NCBI RefSeq assembly: GCF_024105655.1
Contig: NZ_JAAAMH010000023.1
Location: forward strand, 1 to 43,997
Length of the DNA: 43,997 bases
Direction of reading: 5' to 3'
From: Aliihoeflea sp. 40Bstr573
GTDB lineage: Bacteria; Pseudomonadota; Alphaproteobacteria; Rhizobiales; Rhizobiaceae
The notes under the pieces are model-generated. The model did not search any database. It was given only the letters and a program-made list of their open reading frames with translations, and had not been told where the DNA came from. The position numbers and the translations under genes are program-made. Below are positions 9,178 through 16,708 of the stretch, piece after piece. How positions within the stretch are numbered: position 1 is the stretch's first letter; each line of letters begins with the position of its first letter.

Positions 9178-9303
9178 GGGGATCTCCATCTGAAGGATTT
9201 TTCGGTGGACGAATGACGACGACGCCGCGATTTGAACGTCGCGAAGAGCGCTAGTCCAGCAGTTTTTGGTGACGCGTCGATGACGCGGCAGCCCGCCGTT
9301 GCG

Positions 9304-9780
9304 TCACGCCAGTTCCGGGTCGATGCCCATACTGGTCCGGTCGATCACCTCGCGCAGCGCGAAGGACGAGTTGATCTTGGTCACATGCGGCATCGCCGTC
9401 AGCCAGTCGCGGTGGATGCGCTCGTAGTCGGCGAGGTCCTTTGCCGCAATGCGCAGGATGTAGTCGTATTCGCCCGACATCAGATGGCACGAAAGCACGT
9501 TCGGGCAGCGCTTCACGGCGCTCTCGAAATCGGCGAGCGTCTTTTCGAACTGGCCGGAAAGCGAGATGTGGACGATGGCCGTCATCTTGTGGCCGAGCGC
9601 GGCGTTGGAAAGCCGCGCATGGTAGCCGCGCACGACGCCATTCTTCTCCAGAATGTCGAGCCTGCGCGAGCAGGCCGATTGCGACAGGCCGACCTTCTCG
9701 GCAAGGGCCGCGTTCGAAATTCGCCCCTCCGCCTGAAGCGTCTCCAAAATGGCGACATCCGTCTTGTCGAGCTGCATCAT
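9304..9780 (-). CDS. Lrp/AsnC family regulator (AldR-type)
   Basis: A 158-residue transcription factor with an N-terminal winged helix-turn-helix (LDKTDVAILETLQAEGRISN, VGLSQSACSRRLDILEKNGV) and a C-terminal RAM amino-acid-binding domain (VLSCHLMSGEYDYILRIAA, HVTKINSSFALREV). It is divergent from alanine dehydrogenase with 138 nt between start codons. In alphaproteobacteria and mycobacteria this arrangement marks an alanine-responsive activator of ald, so I infer control of ald and of itself. Two adjacent ATG codons (9780 and 9777) could serve as start. The length is standard for the family. Confidence 0.92.
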   Translation of the reverse strand: MMQLDKTDVAILETLQAEGRISNAALAEKVGLSQSACSRRLDILEKNGVVRGYHARLSNAALGHKMTAIVHISLSGQFEKTLADFESAVKRCPNVLSCHLMSGEYDYILRIAAKDLADYERIHRDWLTAMPHVTKINSSFALREVIDRTSMGIDPELA

Positions 9781-9809
9781 TCGCAGAATTCACCTATTTT
9801 CGCCCATCA

Positions 9810-9896
9810 CATGCAACAATACGCAATTCCAGCGTGAAACCGCAATCGTTGCTGCAAGCCCGTTCGACGCCTTGGGCACTAAAATCGCACGATAAT
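9810..9896. promoter_or_regulatory. Divergent lrp/ald control region with candidate operator
   Basis: The intergenic strip holds a perfect interrupted palindrome GCAA-TCG-TTGC at 9842-9852 and a nearby cluster of GCAA repeats (9813-9828, GCAACAATACGCAA). A GATAAT at 9891-9896 could serve as the ald -10 box. Lrp-family regulators often bind several phased degenerate sites, so these are candidates for operator half-sites. This is inference from position. Confidence 0.35.
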
Positions 9897-9918
9897 TCAG
9901 GGACAGAGGAAAACTTCC

Positions 9919-11034
9919 ATGCGCGTCGGTTGCCCGAAGGAAATCAAGAACCACGAATATCGCGTCGGGCTCACCCCCGGCTCGGTACGAGAATACATCG
10001 CCCATGGCCATGAGGTGATCGTGGAGACCGGCGCGGGCGCCGGAATTGGCGCCGACGACAACGCCTACCGCTCTGCCGGCGCGACCATCGCCAAGTCCGC
10101 CGCCGAGGTCTTCGCCAAGGCCGACATGATCGTGAAGGTGAAGGAACCGCAGCCGTCCGAATGGGTGCAGCTTCGTGAAGGCCAGATCCTCTACACCTAT
10201 CTCCACCTCGCGCCCGATCCGGAGCAGACCAAGGGCCTCCTCGAATCAGGCGTCACTGCCGTCGCCTATGAGACCGTGACGGACGATCGCGGCGGCCTGC
10301 CGCTCCTCGCACCGATGTCGGAAGTTGCCGGCCGCCTGTCGATCCAGGCCGGTGCGACGGCGCTGCAAAAGGCCAATGGCGGGCGCGGCGTGCTTCTGGG
10401 CGGCGTTCCCGGCGTGCTGCCGGGCAAGGTCACGGTCATCGGCGGTGGCGTCGTCGGCCTCCATGCGGCCAAGATGGCCGCTGGCCTTGGCGCGGATGTG
10501 ACGATCCTCGACCGCTCGCTGCCGCGCCTGCGCCAGCTCGACGACATCTTCAACGGCCGCGTCCACACCCGCTTCTCCACGGTCGAAGCGCTCGAGGAAG
10601 AATGCTTCTCGGCCGACATCGTCGTCGGCGCTGTCTTGATCCCCGGCGCCGCCGCGCCCAAGCTCGTCACCCGCGAGATGCTGTCGGGCATGAAGAAGGG
10701 CGCGGTCCTTGTCGACGTCGCGATCGACCAGGGCGGTTGCTTCGAGACCTCCCGCGCCACCACCCATGCCGAGCCGACCTACGAGGTCGACGGCATCATC
10801 CACTATTGCGTCGCCAACATGCCGGGTGCCGTGCCGGTCACTTCGGCCCACGCGCTCAACAATGCGACGCTGCACTACGGCCTTCAGCTCGCCGATCGCG
10901 GCCTTCAGGCCATTCTCGACGACAAGCACCTGCGCAACGGTCTCAACGTCCACAAGGGCCGCATTACCAATGCGCCGGTTGCCGAGGCGCTCGGCTACGA
11001 AATGGTCGACGTTCAAAAGGCGCTTGCCGCCTGA
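9919..11034 (+). CDS. ald: Alanine dehydrogenase
   Basis: Catalyses NAD-dependent reversible oxidative deamination of L-alanine to pyruvate and ammonia in the cytoplasm. The 371-residue protein matches family length. Visible blocks are [20 protein letters not shown] at the start, [13 protein letters not shown], the NAD-binding glycine motif [20 protein letters not shown] with a following Asp (TILDRS), and the block [23 protein letters not shown] 9919 is preceded by ACAGAGGA. A divergently transcribed Lrp-type gene is the likely regulator. Several hairpins, including a strong terminator, follow the stop codon. Confidence 0.96.
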   Translation: MRVGCPKEIKNHEYRVGLTPGSVREYIAHGHEVIVETGAGAGIGADDNAYRSAGATIAKSAAEVFAKADMIVKVKEPQPSEWVQLREGQILYTYLHLAPDPEQTKGLLESGVTAVAYETVTDDRGGLPLLAPMSEVAGRLSIQAGATALQKANGGRGVLLGGVPGVLPGKVTVIGGGVVGLHAAKMAAGLGADVTILDRSLPRLRQLDDIFNGRVHTRFSTVEALEEECFSADIVVGAVLIPGAAAPKLVTREMLSGMKKGAVLVDVAIDQGGCFETSRATTHAEPTYEVDGIIHYCVANMPGAVPVTSAHALNNATLHYGLQLADRGLQAILDDKHLRNGLNVHKGRITNAPVAEALGYEMVDVQKALAA

Positions 11035-11071
11035 TCCGGTTCGCTGCGGACCCTCCTCCCCCGCAGCGATG

Positions 11072-11113
11072 CATCGGACCGAAAACTGGTACCCGGTATT
11101 CGGCCATCCGATG
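11072..11113. repeat. Dispersed palindromic repeat, copy 1
   Basis: A 42-nt imperfect palindrome running from CATCGGACCGAAAACTGG to CCATCCGATG lies downstream of ald. It resembles the extragenic palindromes with CATCGGACCGAAAA cores that I know from Rhizobiales genomes, and it resembles a second copy at 34120-34169. A separate hairpin (CGCTGCGG at 11042-11049, CCGCAGCG at 11061-11068) lies just before it. Confidence 0.55.
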
Positions 11114-11119
11114 TCCTCG

Positions 11120-11150
11120 AAGCCCGCCGATCCCTGGATCGGCGGGCTTT
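11120..11150 (+). terminator. Rho-independent terminator after ald
   Basis: AGCCCGCCGATCC at 11121-11133 pairs with GGATCGGCGGGCT at 11136-11148, a 12-13 bp near-perfect stem with a very small loop, followed by TTTCGCTT. It ends the ald transcript and sits 12 nt before the stop of the opposite OmpA-like gene. Confidence 0.85.
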
Positions 11151-11161
11151 CGCTTGACCGG

Positions 11162-11734
11162 TTAACGGACGAATTCGTCGATCCGGCGGATCGTCACGCG
11201 GCGATTGCGCCAGTCTTCCAACGGGGTGTCGACCAGCAGGAAATCCTCGCCGTAGCCAACGGTCTCGAGAATTCGCGGCTGCACGCCGAACTCGTTGACC
11301 AGCACACGCTTCAAGGATTCGGCGCGTCGTTCGGACAGGATCTGGTTCGACCCGCGCGACCCCATCGCATCCGTGTGGCCTTCGATCAGGAAGCGCGCGC
11401 CGCGACGACGCCGGCCAAGCTGGTCGAACGCGGTCGCGATCTCGCGAACCTTGCCAAATTCCGAGCGAGGGATTTCGGCGGAGCCGAACGCGAAATTGAT
11501 AGCTTGAATGTCTATGGACGGCGCCTGCCGGCGAAGCTCCGGCCTGCGCCGGAATTCCTGGATCGTCACACGATCCTCGGGGCGAACGCGTCGGCGCGGT
11601 GCCGCATCGAGCTGGCGCATGATCTGGCCCGATGAGGGCCCGCCCCGATCCTGCGCAAAAGCGATTGATGGCAATGCGATTGCAGCGGAGGCGGTAGCTG
11701 CGGCTGCGCTGGCAAGGAAAACTCTGCGGTTCAT
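11162..11734 (-). CDS. OmpA-family envelope protein
   Basis: A 190-residue exported protein. The N-terminus MNRRVFLASAAAATASAA is a signal peptide with an RRxFL core resembling a twin-arginine signal, cleaved near IAFAQ. Residues about 75-185 form an OmpA-like peptidoglycan-binding domain: INFAFGSAEIP, FLIEGHTDAMGSRGSNQILSERRAESLKRVLV and VGYGEDFLL. No beta-barrel domain is present, so it is probably a periplasmic protein that binds the cell wall. ATG 11734 is chosen because AAGGAG lies 8 nt upstream and the signal peptide starts there. It is 110 nt downstream of the GNAT gene on the same strand and may be transcribed separately. Confidence 0.85.
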   Translation of the reverse strand: MNRRVFLASAAAATASAAIALPSIAFAQDRGGPSSGQIMRQLDAAPRRRVRPEDRVTIQEFRRRPELRRQAPSIDIQAINFAFGSAEIPRSEFGKVREIATAFDQLGRRRRGARFLIEGHTDAMGSRGSNQILSERRAESLKRVLVNEFGVQPRILETVGYGEDFLLVDTPLEDWRNRRVTIRRIDEFVR

Positions 11735-11844
11735 GGTTCGTCTCCTTCTCGTATGTCGATCAGGAGCGGAAATTGGCAGCGCAAGGGTGAAGCTCGCCTG
11801 AACGCGCTCGTTGGCAGACATTCAGCATCGTTAACGCAGGGGCA

Positions 11845-12366
11845 TTACACCCAGGGTTCGACGTCTTCCTCGTCGAAGCCGACCGGCACAAACCCCATGC
11901 GCTGGTAAAGCTGGAGCGCGCGCGGACTGTCCAGCGTGTTGGTGTGGATCGTCACCTTGGCGGGATCATGATCCCACGCAGCATGAATGCCCTCGGACAG
12001 GAAGAACTTGGCCAGCCCCCGGCCCTGAAACTCGGGCATCAGGCCGAAATAGAGGATCTCCGCCTGGTCGGGCTTCTGCGAAAGGTCGAGCTCGCAGAAC
12101 CCCGCCGGACATCCATCAACATAGAGCACCTCGATCTGCGCATTCGCCGAGCGGATGATGGCGGCTAGCTCGTCGTCCCGTGTCTCCCGGCGTAGCATCC
12201 AGTGATGCGGCTTGCCGACCTCGCGATAAAGATAGCGATAGAACGAGACCGGCATTTCGCGGGCCCGCATCAGCGCGACGCGCTGGCCGTGCGGCATGGC
12301 TATGCGTGCCGCCGGCCGCGCGTTCATTTCGAGATGGGTAATCCGGGCCTTCAGCCGCTCGGTCAC
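11845..12366 (-). CDS. GNAT family N-acetyltransferase
   Basis: A 173-residue protein with the GNAT fold: IEVLYVDGCPAGFCELDL as strands beta2-beta4, then the acetyl-CoA pyrophosphate loop in ILYFGLMPEFQGRGLAKFFL (Q/R-x-x-G-x-G/A), and the closing block VTIHTNTLDSPRALQLYQRMGF. The acceptor substrate is unknown. I place the start at GTG 12366, because the codon overlaps the sseA stop as GTGA, a coupled arrangement; upstream in-frame ATG codons lie inside sseA. It is the last gene of the cysK-alaX-sseA cluster, so it may act on a small thiol or amino acid, but that is only contextual. Confidence 0.85.
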   Translation of the reverse strand: MTERLKARITHLEMNARPAARIAMPHGQRVALMRAREMPVSFYRYLYREVGKPHHWMLRRETRDDELAAIIRSANAQIEVLYVDGCPAGFCELDLSQKPDQAEILYFGLMPEFQGRGLAKFFLSEGIHAAWDHDPAKVTIHTNTLDSPRALQLYQRMGFVPVGFDEEDVEPWV

Positions 12367-13202
12367 GATCCGGTTTCCACCGGCGTGTCCGATCGCCCGC
12401 CCCATTCGGTCCACGACCCGTCATAGAGCTTGTTGTCGGTATGCCCAACCGATTCGAGCGCCAGCGTGATGACGGCGGCCGTTACGCCCGACCCGCAGCT
12501 CGTTACGACCGGCTGGTCGAGATCGACGCCCTTGCTCCGAAGAAGATCGCGCAACTCGTTGACCGGAAGCAGCTTTCCCTCGCGAGAAAGGCCGGTGGCG
12601 GGTACGTTCACCGCGCCCGGCATATGTCCGCTGCGCACGCCCTTGCGCGGCTCGGGATCGGTTCCGGCAAAACGTCCTGCCGGCCGCGCATCGGCGATCT
12701 GGCCATTGCCGGCCAGCGCGCGCATGTCGTCCAGCCGCGCCACGCGCTCTTCGTCGAATCGGGTCTCGAAGAAGCTCGGCGCCACCTTCGTCGGCTCATC
12801 CGTCACCGGCCGGCCGTCCGCCTTCCAGCGATCGAAACCGCCATTCAGAACAACGACTTCCCGCGCTCCCATGATTCGAAACATCCACCAGACGCGCGGT
12901 GCCGAAAACATCCCCAGCCCGTCATAGACGACGATCGTGTCGTCTGCCGAAATCCCCATGGAACTGGCAAACTGGGCGAAGACGGCCGGCGACGGCAAGG
13001 TGTGGGGCAACTCGCTGTCGGGCTCGACGACGAGGTCCTGGTCGAAGAACACCGCGCCTGGAACATGGGCCGCGTCGTACTCCGCCTTGGCGTCGCGCTT
13101 TTGGGCCGGCAGATACCAGGAGGCGTCGACGATCGAGACGCCGGGCGTGCCGATCTTGCCTTCAAGCCAGTCGAAATCGACGACAAACGGGCTCGTTTCC
13201 AT
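12363..13202 (-). CDS. sseA: 3-mercaptopyruvate sulfurtransferase
   Basis: Transfers sulfur from 3-mercaptopyruvate, a cysteine transamination product, to thiol acceptors or cyanide. The 279-residue protein has two rhodanese domains. The active-site loop is Cys236-Gly-Ser-Gly-Val-Thr-Ala, the CGSGVTA form of mercaptopyruvate enzymes rather than the CRKGVT form of thiosulfate rhodaneses. Other family blocks are DASWYLPAQKRDA, HVPGAVFFDQD and RSGHMPGAVNVP. It starts 15 nt after alaX and overlaps the GNAT gene by 4 nt. The link to cysteine synthase upstream suggests a cysteine-sulfur unit. Confidence 0.94.
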   Translation of the reverse strand: METSPFVVDFDWLEGKIGTPGVSIVDASWYLPAQKRDAKAEYDAAHVPGAVFFDQDLVVEPDSELPHTLPSPAVFAQFASSMGISADDTIVVYDGLGMFSAPRVWWMFRIMGAREVVVLNGGFDRWKADGRPVTDEPTKVAPSFFETRFDEERVARLDDMRALAGNGQIADARPAGRFAGTDPEPRKGVRSGHMPGAVNVPATGLSREGKLLPVNELRDLLRSKGVDLDQPVVTSCGSGVTAAVITLALESVGHTDNKLYDGSWTEWGGRSDTPVETGS

Positions 13203-13217
13203 CAGTTTTCACCTCGT

Positions 13218-13955
13218 TTATGCCGGCAAAGGACCGAAACGGAGCCGGAATCGGCGGTTTTCGCGGCCTTTTTTCTCGATCTTTCCGACATGTATCTCGC
13301 CAATCTCACCGGTGGAACGCACATGCGTGCCGCCGCAGGGTTGGCTGTCGATAATGCCGTTTTCGCCGATGAGGACCAGCCGGATTCGGCCCGATCCGGT
13401 CGGCGGTCGAACGTTCTTCGACTTCACCAGTGAAGGGTTCGCCTCAAGCTCGTCCTCACTGATCCAGCGCGTCGAGACCGGATGGTCGGCGGCGATCAAC
13501 TCCTGCAGCCTGGCGGTCACCTCTTCCTTGGTGAAGCCCGCATCGGGCAAATCGAAATCGACGCGGCTGTCGTCTTCGGAGACAGCCGCGCCGGTGATCG
13601 GATAGGGGCAGATGACGGTGAGCAGGTGGCAAGCGGTGTGCATGCGCATCAGCTTTTGCCGCCGCTCCCAGTGTATCTGAAGCGTCACCGCCTCGCCCGG
13701 GCCGGGAACCGGCTGGCCGGGCGCCGGCAGGTGAATGATCTCGTCCTTGGTCTCGCCCGTTATGGTACCGGCAATGTCGATCGCCTCGCCATTGGCGCGG
13801 AAGATGCGACCGGTGTCGCCCGGCTGGCCGCCAGACGTTGCGTAAAAGACGGTCCGGTCGAGAAGAATGCCGCCGCGCTCGTTGACCCCGACGACTTTCG
13901 CCTCTGCTTCACACAGATAGGAGTCCTCGCGAAACAGCGCTTCCGTCTTCGCCAT
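13218..13955 (-). CDS. alaX: Alanyl-tRNA editing protein AlaX
   Basis: A free-standing editing domain that hydrolyses mischarged Ser-tRNA(Ala) (and Gly-tRNA(Ala) in some members). The 245-residue protein has all four metal ligands of the family: His106-x3-His110 (HTACH) and Cys207-x3-His211 (CGGTH). The N-terminal beta-barrel part contains LLDRTVFYATSGGQPGDTG, the characteristic GGQPxDxG region. The start overlaps the cysK stop by one base (TGATG), so translation is probably coupled. Pairing with cysteine synthase is notable since O-acetylserine and serine are the substrates of that branch. AlaX-II type is likely from length and the glycine-rich motif. Confidence 0.92.
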   Translation of the reverse strand: MAKTEALFREDSYLCEAEAKVVGVNERGGILLDRTVFYATSGGQPGDTGRIFRANGEAIDIAGTITGETKDEIIHLPAPGQPVPGPGEAVTLQIHWERRQKLMRMHTACHLLTVICPYPITGAAVSEDDSRVDFDLPDAGFTKEEVTARLQELIAADHPVSTRWISEDELEANPSLVKSKNVRPPTGSGRIRLVLIGENGIIDSQPCGGTHVRSTGEIGEIHVGKIEKKGRENRRFRLRFGPLPA

Positions 13956-14989
13956 CAGGCGACGTCCTCGAAGGGCACGGCGATCTTGCTCTCCTGTTCC
14001 ATCCACGCCGGCACCGGCAGTTCCTTGGTGCGCAGGAAATCGGGGTTGAACAGCTTCGACTGGTAGCGCGTGCCGTAATCGCACAAAATGGTCACGATCG
14101 TATGGCCCGGCCCCATTTCGCGCGCGAGATGGATCGCTCCGGCAATGTTGATGCCGGACGAGCCGCCGAGACACATCCCCTCCTCCTGCACCAGGTCGAA
14201 GACGATGGGCAACGCCTCATTGTCGGGGATCTGGAACGAGAAATCGGGCTGGAAGCCTTCGAGATTAGCCGTTATGCGCCCCTGCCCGATGCCCTCGGTG
14301 ATCGACGAGCCTTCCGACTTCAGTTCGCCATTGGTGTAATAGGAATGAAGCGCGGCGCCCAGCGGATCGGCCAGCGCAACCTTGACGCCGTTCGACTTCA
14401 TGCGCAGCCCCGCCGCGACGCCCGCGAGCGTGCCGCCCGTGCCGACCGCCGAAACGAACCCGTCCACCTTGCCGTCTGTCTGGTCCCAGATCTCAAAGGC
14501 CGTCGTCTCCATATGGCCGTCGCGATTGGCCACATTGTCGAACTGGTTCGCCCAGATGGCGCCGTTCGGCTCGGTCCTGGCAAGCTGCTCGGCGAGCCGG
14601 CCGGAAACCTTCACGTAGTTGTTCGGGTTCTTGTAGGGCACCGCCGGAACCTCGATCACTTCCGCGCCGAGGACGCGCAGCGCGTCCTTCTTCTCCTGGC
14701 TTTGGGTATCGGGAATGACGATGACCGTCCGATAGCCAAGCGCCTTGGCGACGACCGTCAGCCCGATGCCGGTATTGCCGGCCGTGCCTTCCACGATCGC
14801 GCCGCCTGGCCGCAGCAGCCCCTTCTTCTCCGCGTCGCGGATGATGAACAGCGCGGCGCGGTCCTTCACCGACTGCCCCGGATTCATGAACTCGGCCTTG
14901 CCCACAATGGTGCAGCCGGTTTCTTCCGACGCGCGCTTGAGCTTGATCAGCGGCGTATTGCCGATGACATCGATGACTGAACGGTCCAT
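13955..14989 (-). CDS. cysK: Cysteine synthase A
   Basis: Makes L-cysteine from O-acetylserine and sulfide with pyridoxal phosphate. The 344-residue protein opens with VIGNTPLIKLKRASEE. The cofactor lysine is Lys42 in NPGQSVKDRAA, followed by the substrate loop EGTAGNTGIGL and the phosphate-binding GTGGTLAG and LGGSSGINIAGAI blocks. It is about 20-30 residues longer than typical CysK because of a C-terminal extension (TKELPVPAWMEQESKIAVPFEDVA). It is the first gene of the cysK-alaX-sseA-GNAT operon. The substrate loop reads EGTAGNTGIG with Ala where CysK usually has Ser, a variation seen in related cysteine/cystathionine synthase-like enzymes, so the exact sulfur acceptor is not fully certain. 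Confidence 0.9.
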   Translation of the reverse strand: MDRSVIDVIGNTPLIKLKRASEETGCTIVGKAEFMNPGQSVKDRAALFIIRDAEKKGLLRPGGAIVEGTAGNTGIGLTVVAKALGYRTVIVIPDTQSQEKKDALRVLGAEVIEVPAVPYKNPNNYVKVSGRLAEQLARTEPNGAIWANQFDNVANRDGHMETTAFEIWDQTDGKVDGFVSAVGTGGTLAGVAAGLRMKSNGVKVALADPLGAALHSYYTNGELKSEGSSITEGIGQGRITANLEGFQPDFSFQIPDNEALPIVFDLVQEEGMCLGGSSGINIAGAIHLAREMGPGHTIVTILCDYGTRYQSKLFNPDFLRTKELPVPAWMEQESKIAVPFEDVA

Positions 14990-15111
14990 GATTGATCCTT
15001 AGAGATTGTGTCCGAGAAACTAGAAACCCTTCGGAAAGCTTTCAAGGATGGAATTTCGCGGTCTCGCCCCGGCGCGAAAAATCTGTTCGCCCCAATGGCG
15101 ACCCATTGAGG

Positions 15112-15140
15112 TGATCCGGATTGTGCTTAGGGCCGTATCT
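15112..15140 (+). promoter_or_regulatory. Candidate RpoE(ChrR-type) ECF promoter upstream of the chrR-like gene
   Basis: TGATCC at 15112-15117 is an exact match to the -35 box recognised by the R. sphaeroides singlet-oxygen sigma factor. Exactly 18 bp later comes TATCT at 15136-15140, which is only partly like the TAAGA -10 box. The start codon is 76 nt further on. Together with the same-spaced element at 2121-2149 it suggests shared control of the two loci. Confidence 0.4.
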
Positions 15141-15216
15141 CATGAAAACAAGCGGAAACCGCAATCTGGGGAGCCGGGAGCTGAATTGAACACGGGCAAC
15201 GCAGTCGGGGCATGAA

Positions 15217-15855
15217 ATGACGGCAGAGACCATCGACACGATCGACGCGCTGATGGCGCGTTATGCGGCTGGCACGCTGCCATATCCGGCCCATGTTCTG
15301 GTCCAGTCCCATCTGGAGATCGCCAACGCCAATCGCGACCTCGTCGCCGGCCTCGAGGAACTTGCAGCCGGCGCGCTCGACGCCGCCGAGCCACAGCCGA
15401 TGGCCGATCACGCGCAGCGCCTGTCGTCGATCTTCGGCAGCGCCCCGCCGGTCGAAGCGATCCGCCGCCCCTCCACCGGCATCTTCCCCGCGGCCCTGCG
15501 CGATTTTGTCGGCTTCGACGCCGACGATGTGCCATGGCGGACCAAGATGCCCGGCTTTCGCGAATACGACATGGATGTCGATGGCTGCCACGCGAGCCTT
15601 TTCTGGATCAGGCCGGGCCGCAAGATTCCCGCCCACACCCATGAAGGCCAGGAATTGACGCTCGTTCTGGACGGTGCCTTCACCGACATTTTCGGCCGCT
15701 ACGGGCGCGGAGACATTTCGGTCGCAAACGAAGCGGTGGACCATCGACCGATCGCCGAGAAGGAACGGCCCTGCATCGGCTTTGCCATCACCGACGCCCC
15801 GCTTCGCTTCACCGGCCCGCTGACCCAGCGCCTGACCGACATTCTGGGCGCATGA
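15217..15855 (+). CDS. ChrR-like cupin protein with degenerate anti-sigma zinc site
   Basis: A 212-residue protein collinear with ChrR, the zinc anti-sigma factor that holds RpoE until singlet oxygen appears. The C-terminal cupin keeps all four ligands at equivalent spacing: His140, His142, Glu146 (HTHEGQELTLVL) and His176 (EAVDHRPIAE), followed by the ChrR-like ITDAPLRF. The N-terminal anti-sigma region aligns (DALMARYAAGTL) and keeps His32. However, the CxxC cysteines are replaced by Ala36 and Asn39 (HLEIANANR), and the first His is Asp7. It therefore probably cannot bind zinc in that domain as ChrR does. No ECF sigma gene is adjacent. It starts 16 nt before an SDR gene. Either it binds a sigma factor without zinc, or it is a cupin enzyme or sensor of the same regulon. 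Confidence 0.85.
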   Translation: MTAETIDTIDALMARYAAGTLPYPAHVLVQSHLEIANANRDLVAGLEELAAGALDAAEPQPMADHAQRLSSIFGSAPPVEAIRRPSTGIFPAALRDFVGFDADDVPWRTKMPGFREYDMDVDGCHASLFWIRPGRKIPAHTHEGQELTLVLDGAFTDIFGRYGRGDISVANEAVDHRPIAEKERPCIGFAITDAPLRFTGPLTQRLTDILGA

Positions 15856-15871
15856 TTCCCCGGGACGCACG

Positions 15872-16708
15872 ATGAGCCTTTACCGCGCCCGACCCGAAGA
15901 CGGCGTCGCATGGATCACAGGCGCCTCCACCGGCATCGGCCGGCAGGTGGCGATCGACCTCGCACGCGCGGGCTACATTGTCGCCGCGACCGCGCGCGAC
16001 GACGACAAGCTCGAAGAAGTCGCCGAAGCCGCCATCAAGGCCGGCACCAGGGGTCGCATCGTGCCCATGGCATGCGACGTCAAGGACACCGCCGCCATGG
16101 AACGCACTGTCGACCGGATCGAGGGCGAACTCGGCCCGATCGTGCTCGCCATCTTCAATGCCGGCACCTATTCGCCCACGCTTGGCGAAAGGCTTGAGGT
16201 GGAGAACTTCCACGGCACCTTTACCGTCAACCTGTTCGGCGTCGTCAATGGACTGGTTCCGGTGAGCGATCGGATGCGCGAGCGCGGCCATGGCCAGATC
16301 GCGATCACTGGCTCGGTGACCGCCTATTTCGGTCTGCCTTCCGCCGCCGCCTACGGCGCGACGAAGGCAGCGCTGAACAGCATGGCGCGCAGCCTGAAGT
16401 ACGATTTCGACAAGCTGAACATCCGTATCCAGGTGTTCAACCCCGGCTTCGTCGACACGCCGCTGACGAAGAAGAACAAATTCGCGATGCCCGCACTGAT
16501 GAAAGTCGAGGACGCCGGCGCGCGCTATGTCGAGGGGCTGAAGACAGGCGGTTTCGAGGTCTCCTTCCCGCGTCGATTGTCCTATGTTCTCAAGGCGTTC
16601 GGCTACCTTCCGGATTCACTTTATTATCGTCTTGTCAGGCGGGTCACCGGCTGGGACGAGCGCCGCGTCGCTTCCGGCAAGGACAAGCGCCGCGTGGTCA
16701 GCCGGTAG
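15872..16708 (+). CDS. Short-chain dehydrogenase/reductase
   Basis: A 278-residue NAD(P)-dependent oxidoreductase. The cofactor motif TGxxxGIG is visible in WITGASTGIGRQVAIDLARAG (about residues 16-30), NAGTYSP corresponds to the NAG motif, the catalytic Ser lies in ITGSVTAYFG and the Tyr-x3-Lys in AAYGATKAALNSMARSL. The C-terminal part (SYVLKAFGYLPDSLYYRLVRRVTG) is hydrophobic and may contact membrane. It lies 16 nt after the ChrR-like gene and is likely co-transcribed. SDR genes accompany chrR, FAD-oxidoreductase, DUF1365 and cfa in the corresponding loci of other proteobacteria. Substrate unknown. Confidence 0.9.
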   Translation: MSLYRARPEDGVAWITGASTGIGRQVAIDLARAGYIVAATARDDDKLEEVAEAAIKAGTRGRIVPMACDVKDTAAMERTVDRIEGELGPIVLAIFNAGTYSPTLGERLEVENFHGTFTVNLFGVVNGLVPVSDRMRERGHGQIAITGSVTAYFGLPSAAAYGATKAALNSMARSLKYDFDKLNIRIQVFNPGFVDTPLTKKNKFAMPALMKVEDAGARYVEGLKTGGFEVSFPRRLSYVLKAFGYLPDSLYYRLVRRVTGWDERRVASGKDKRRVVSR

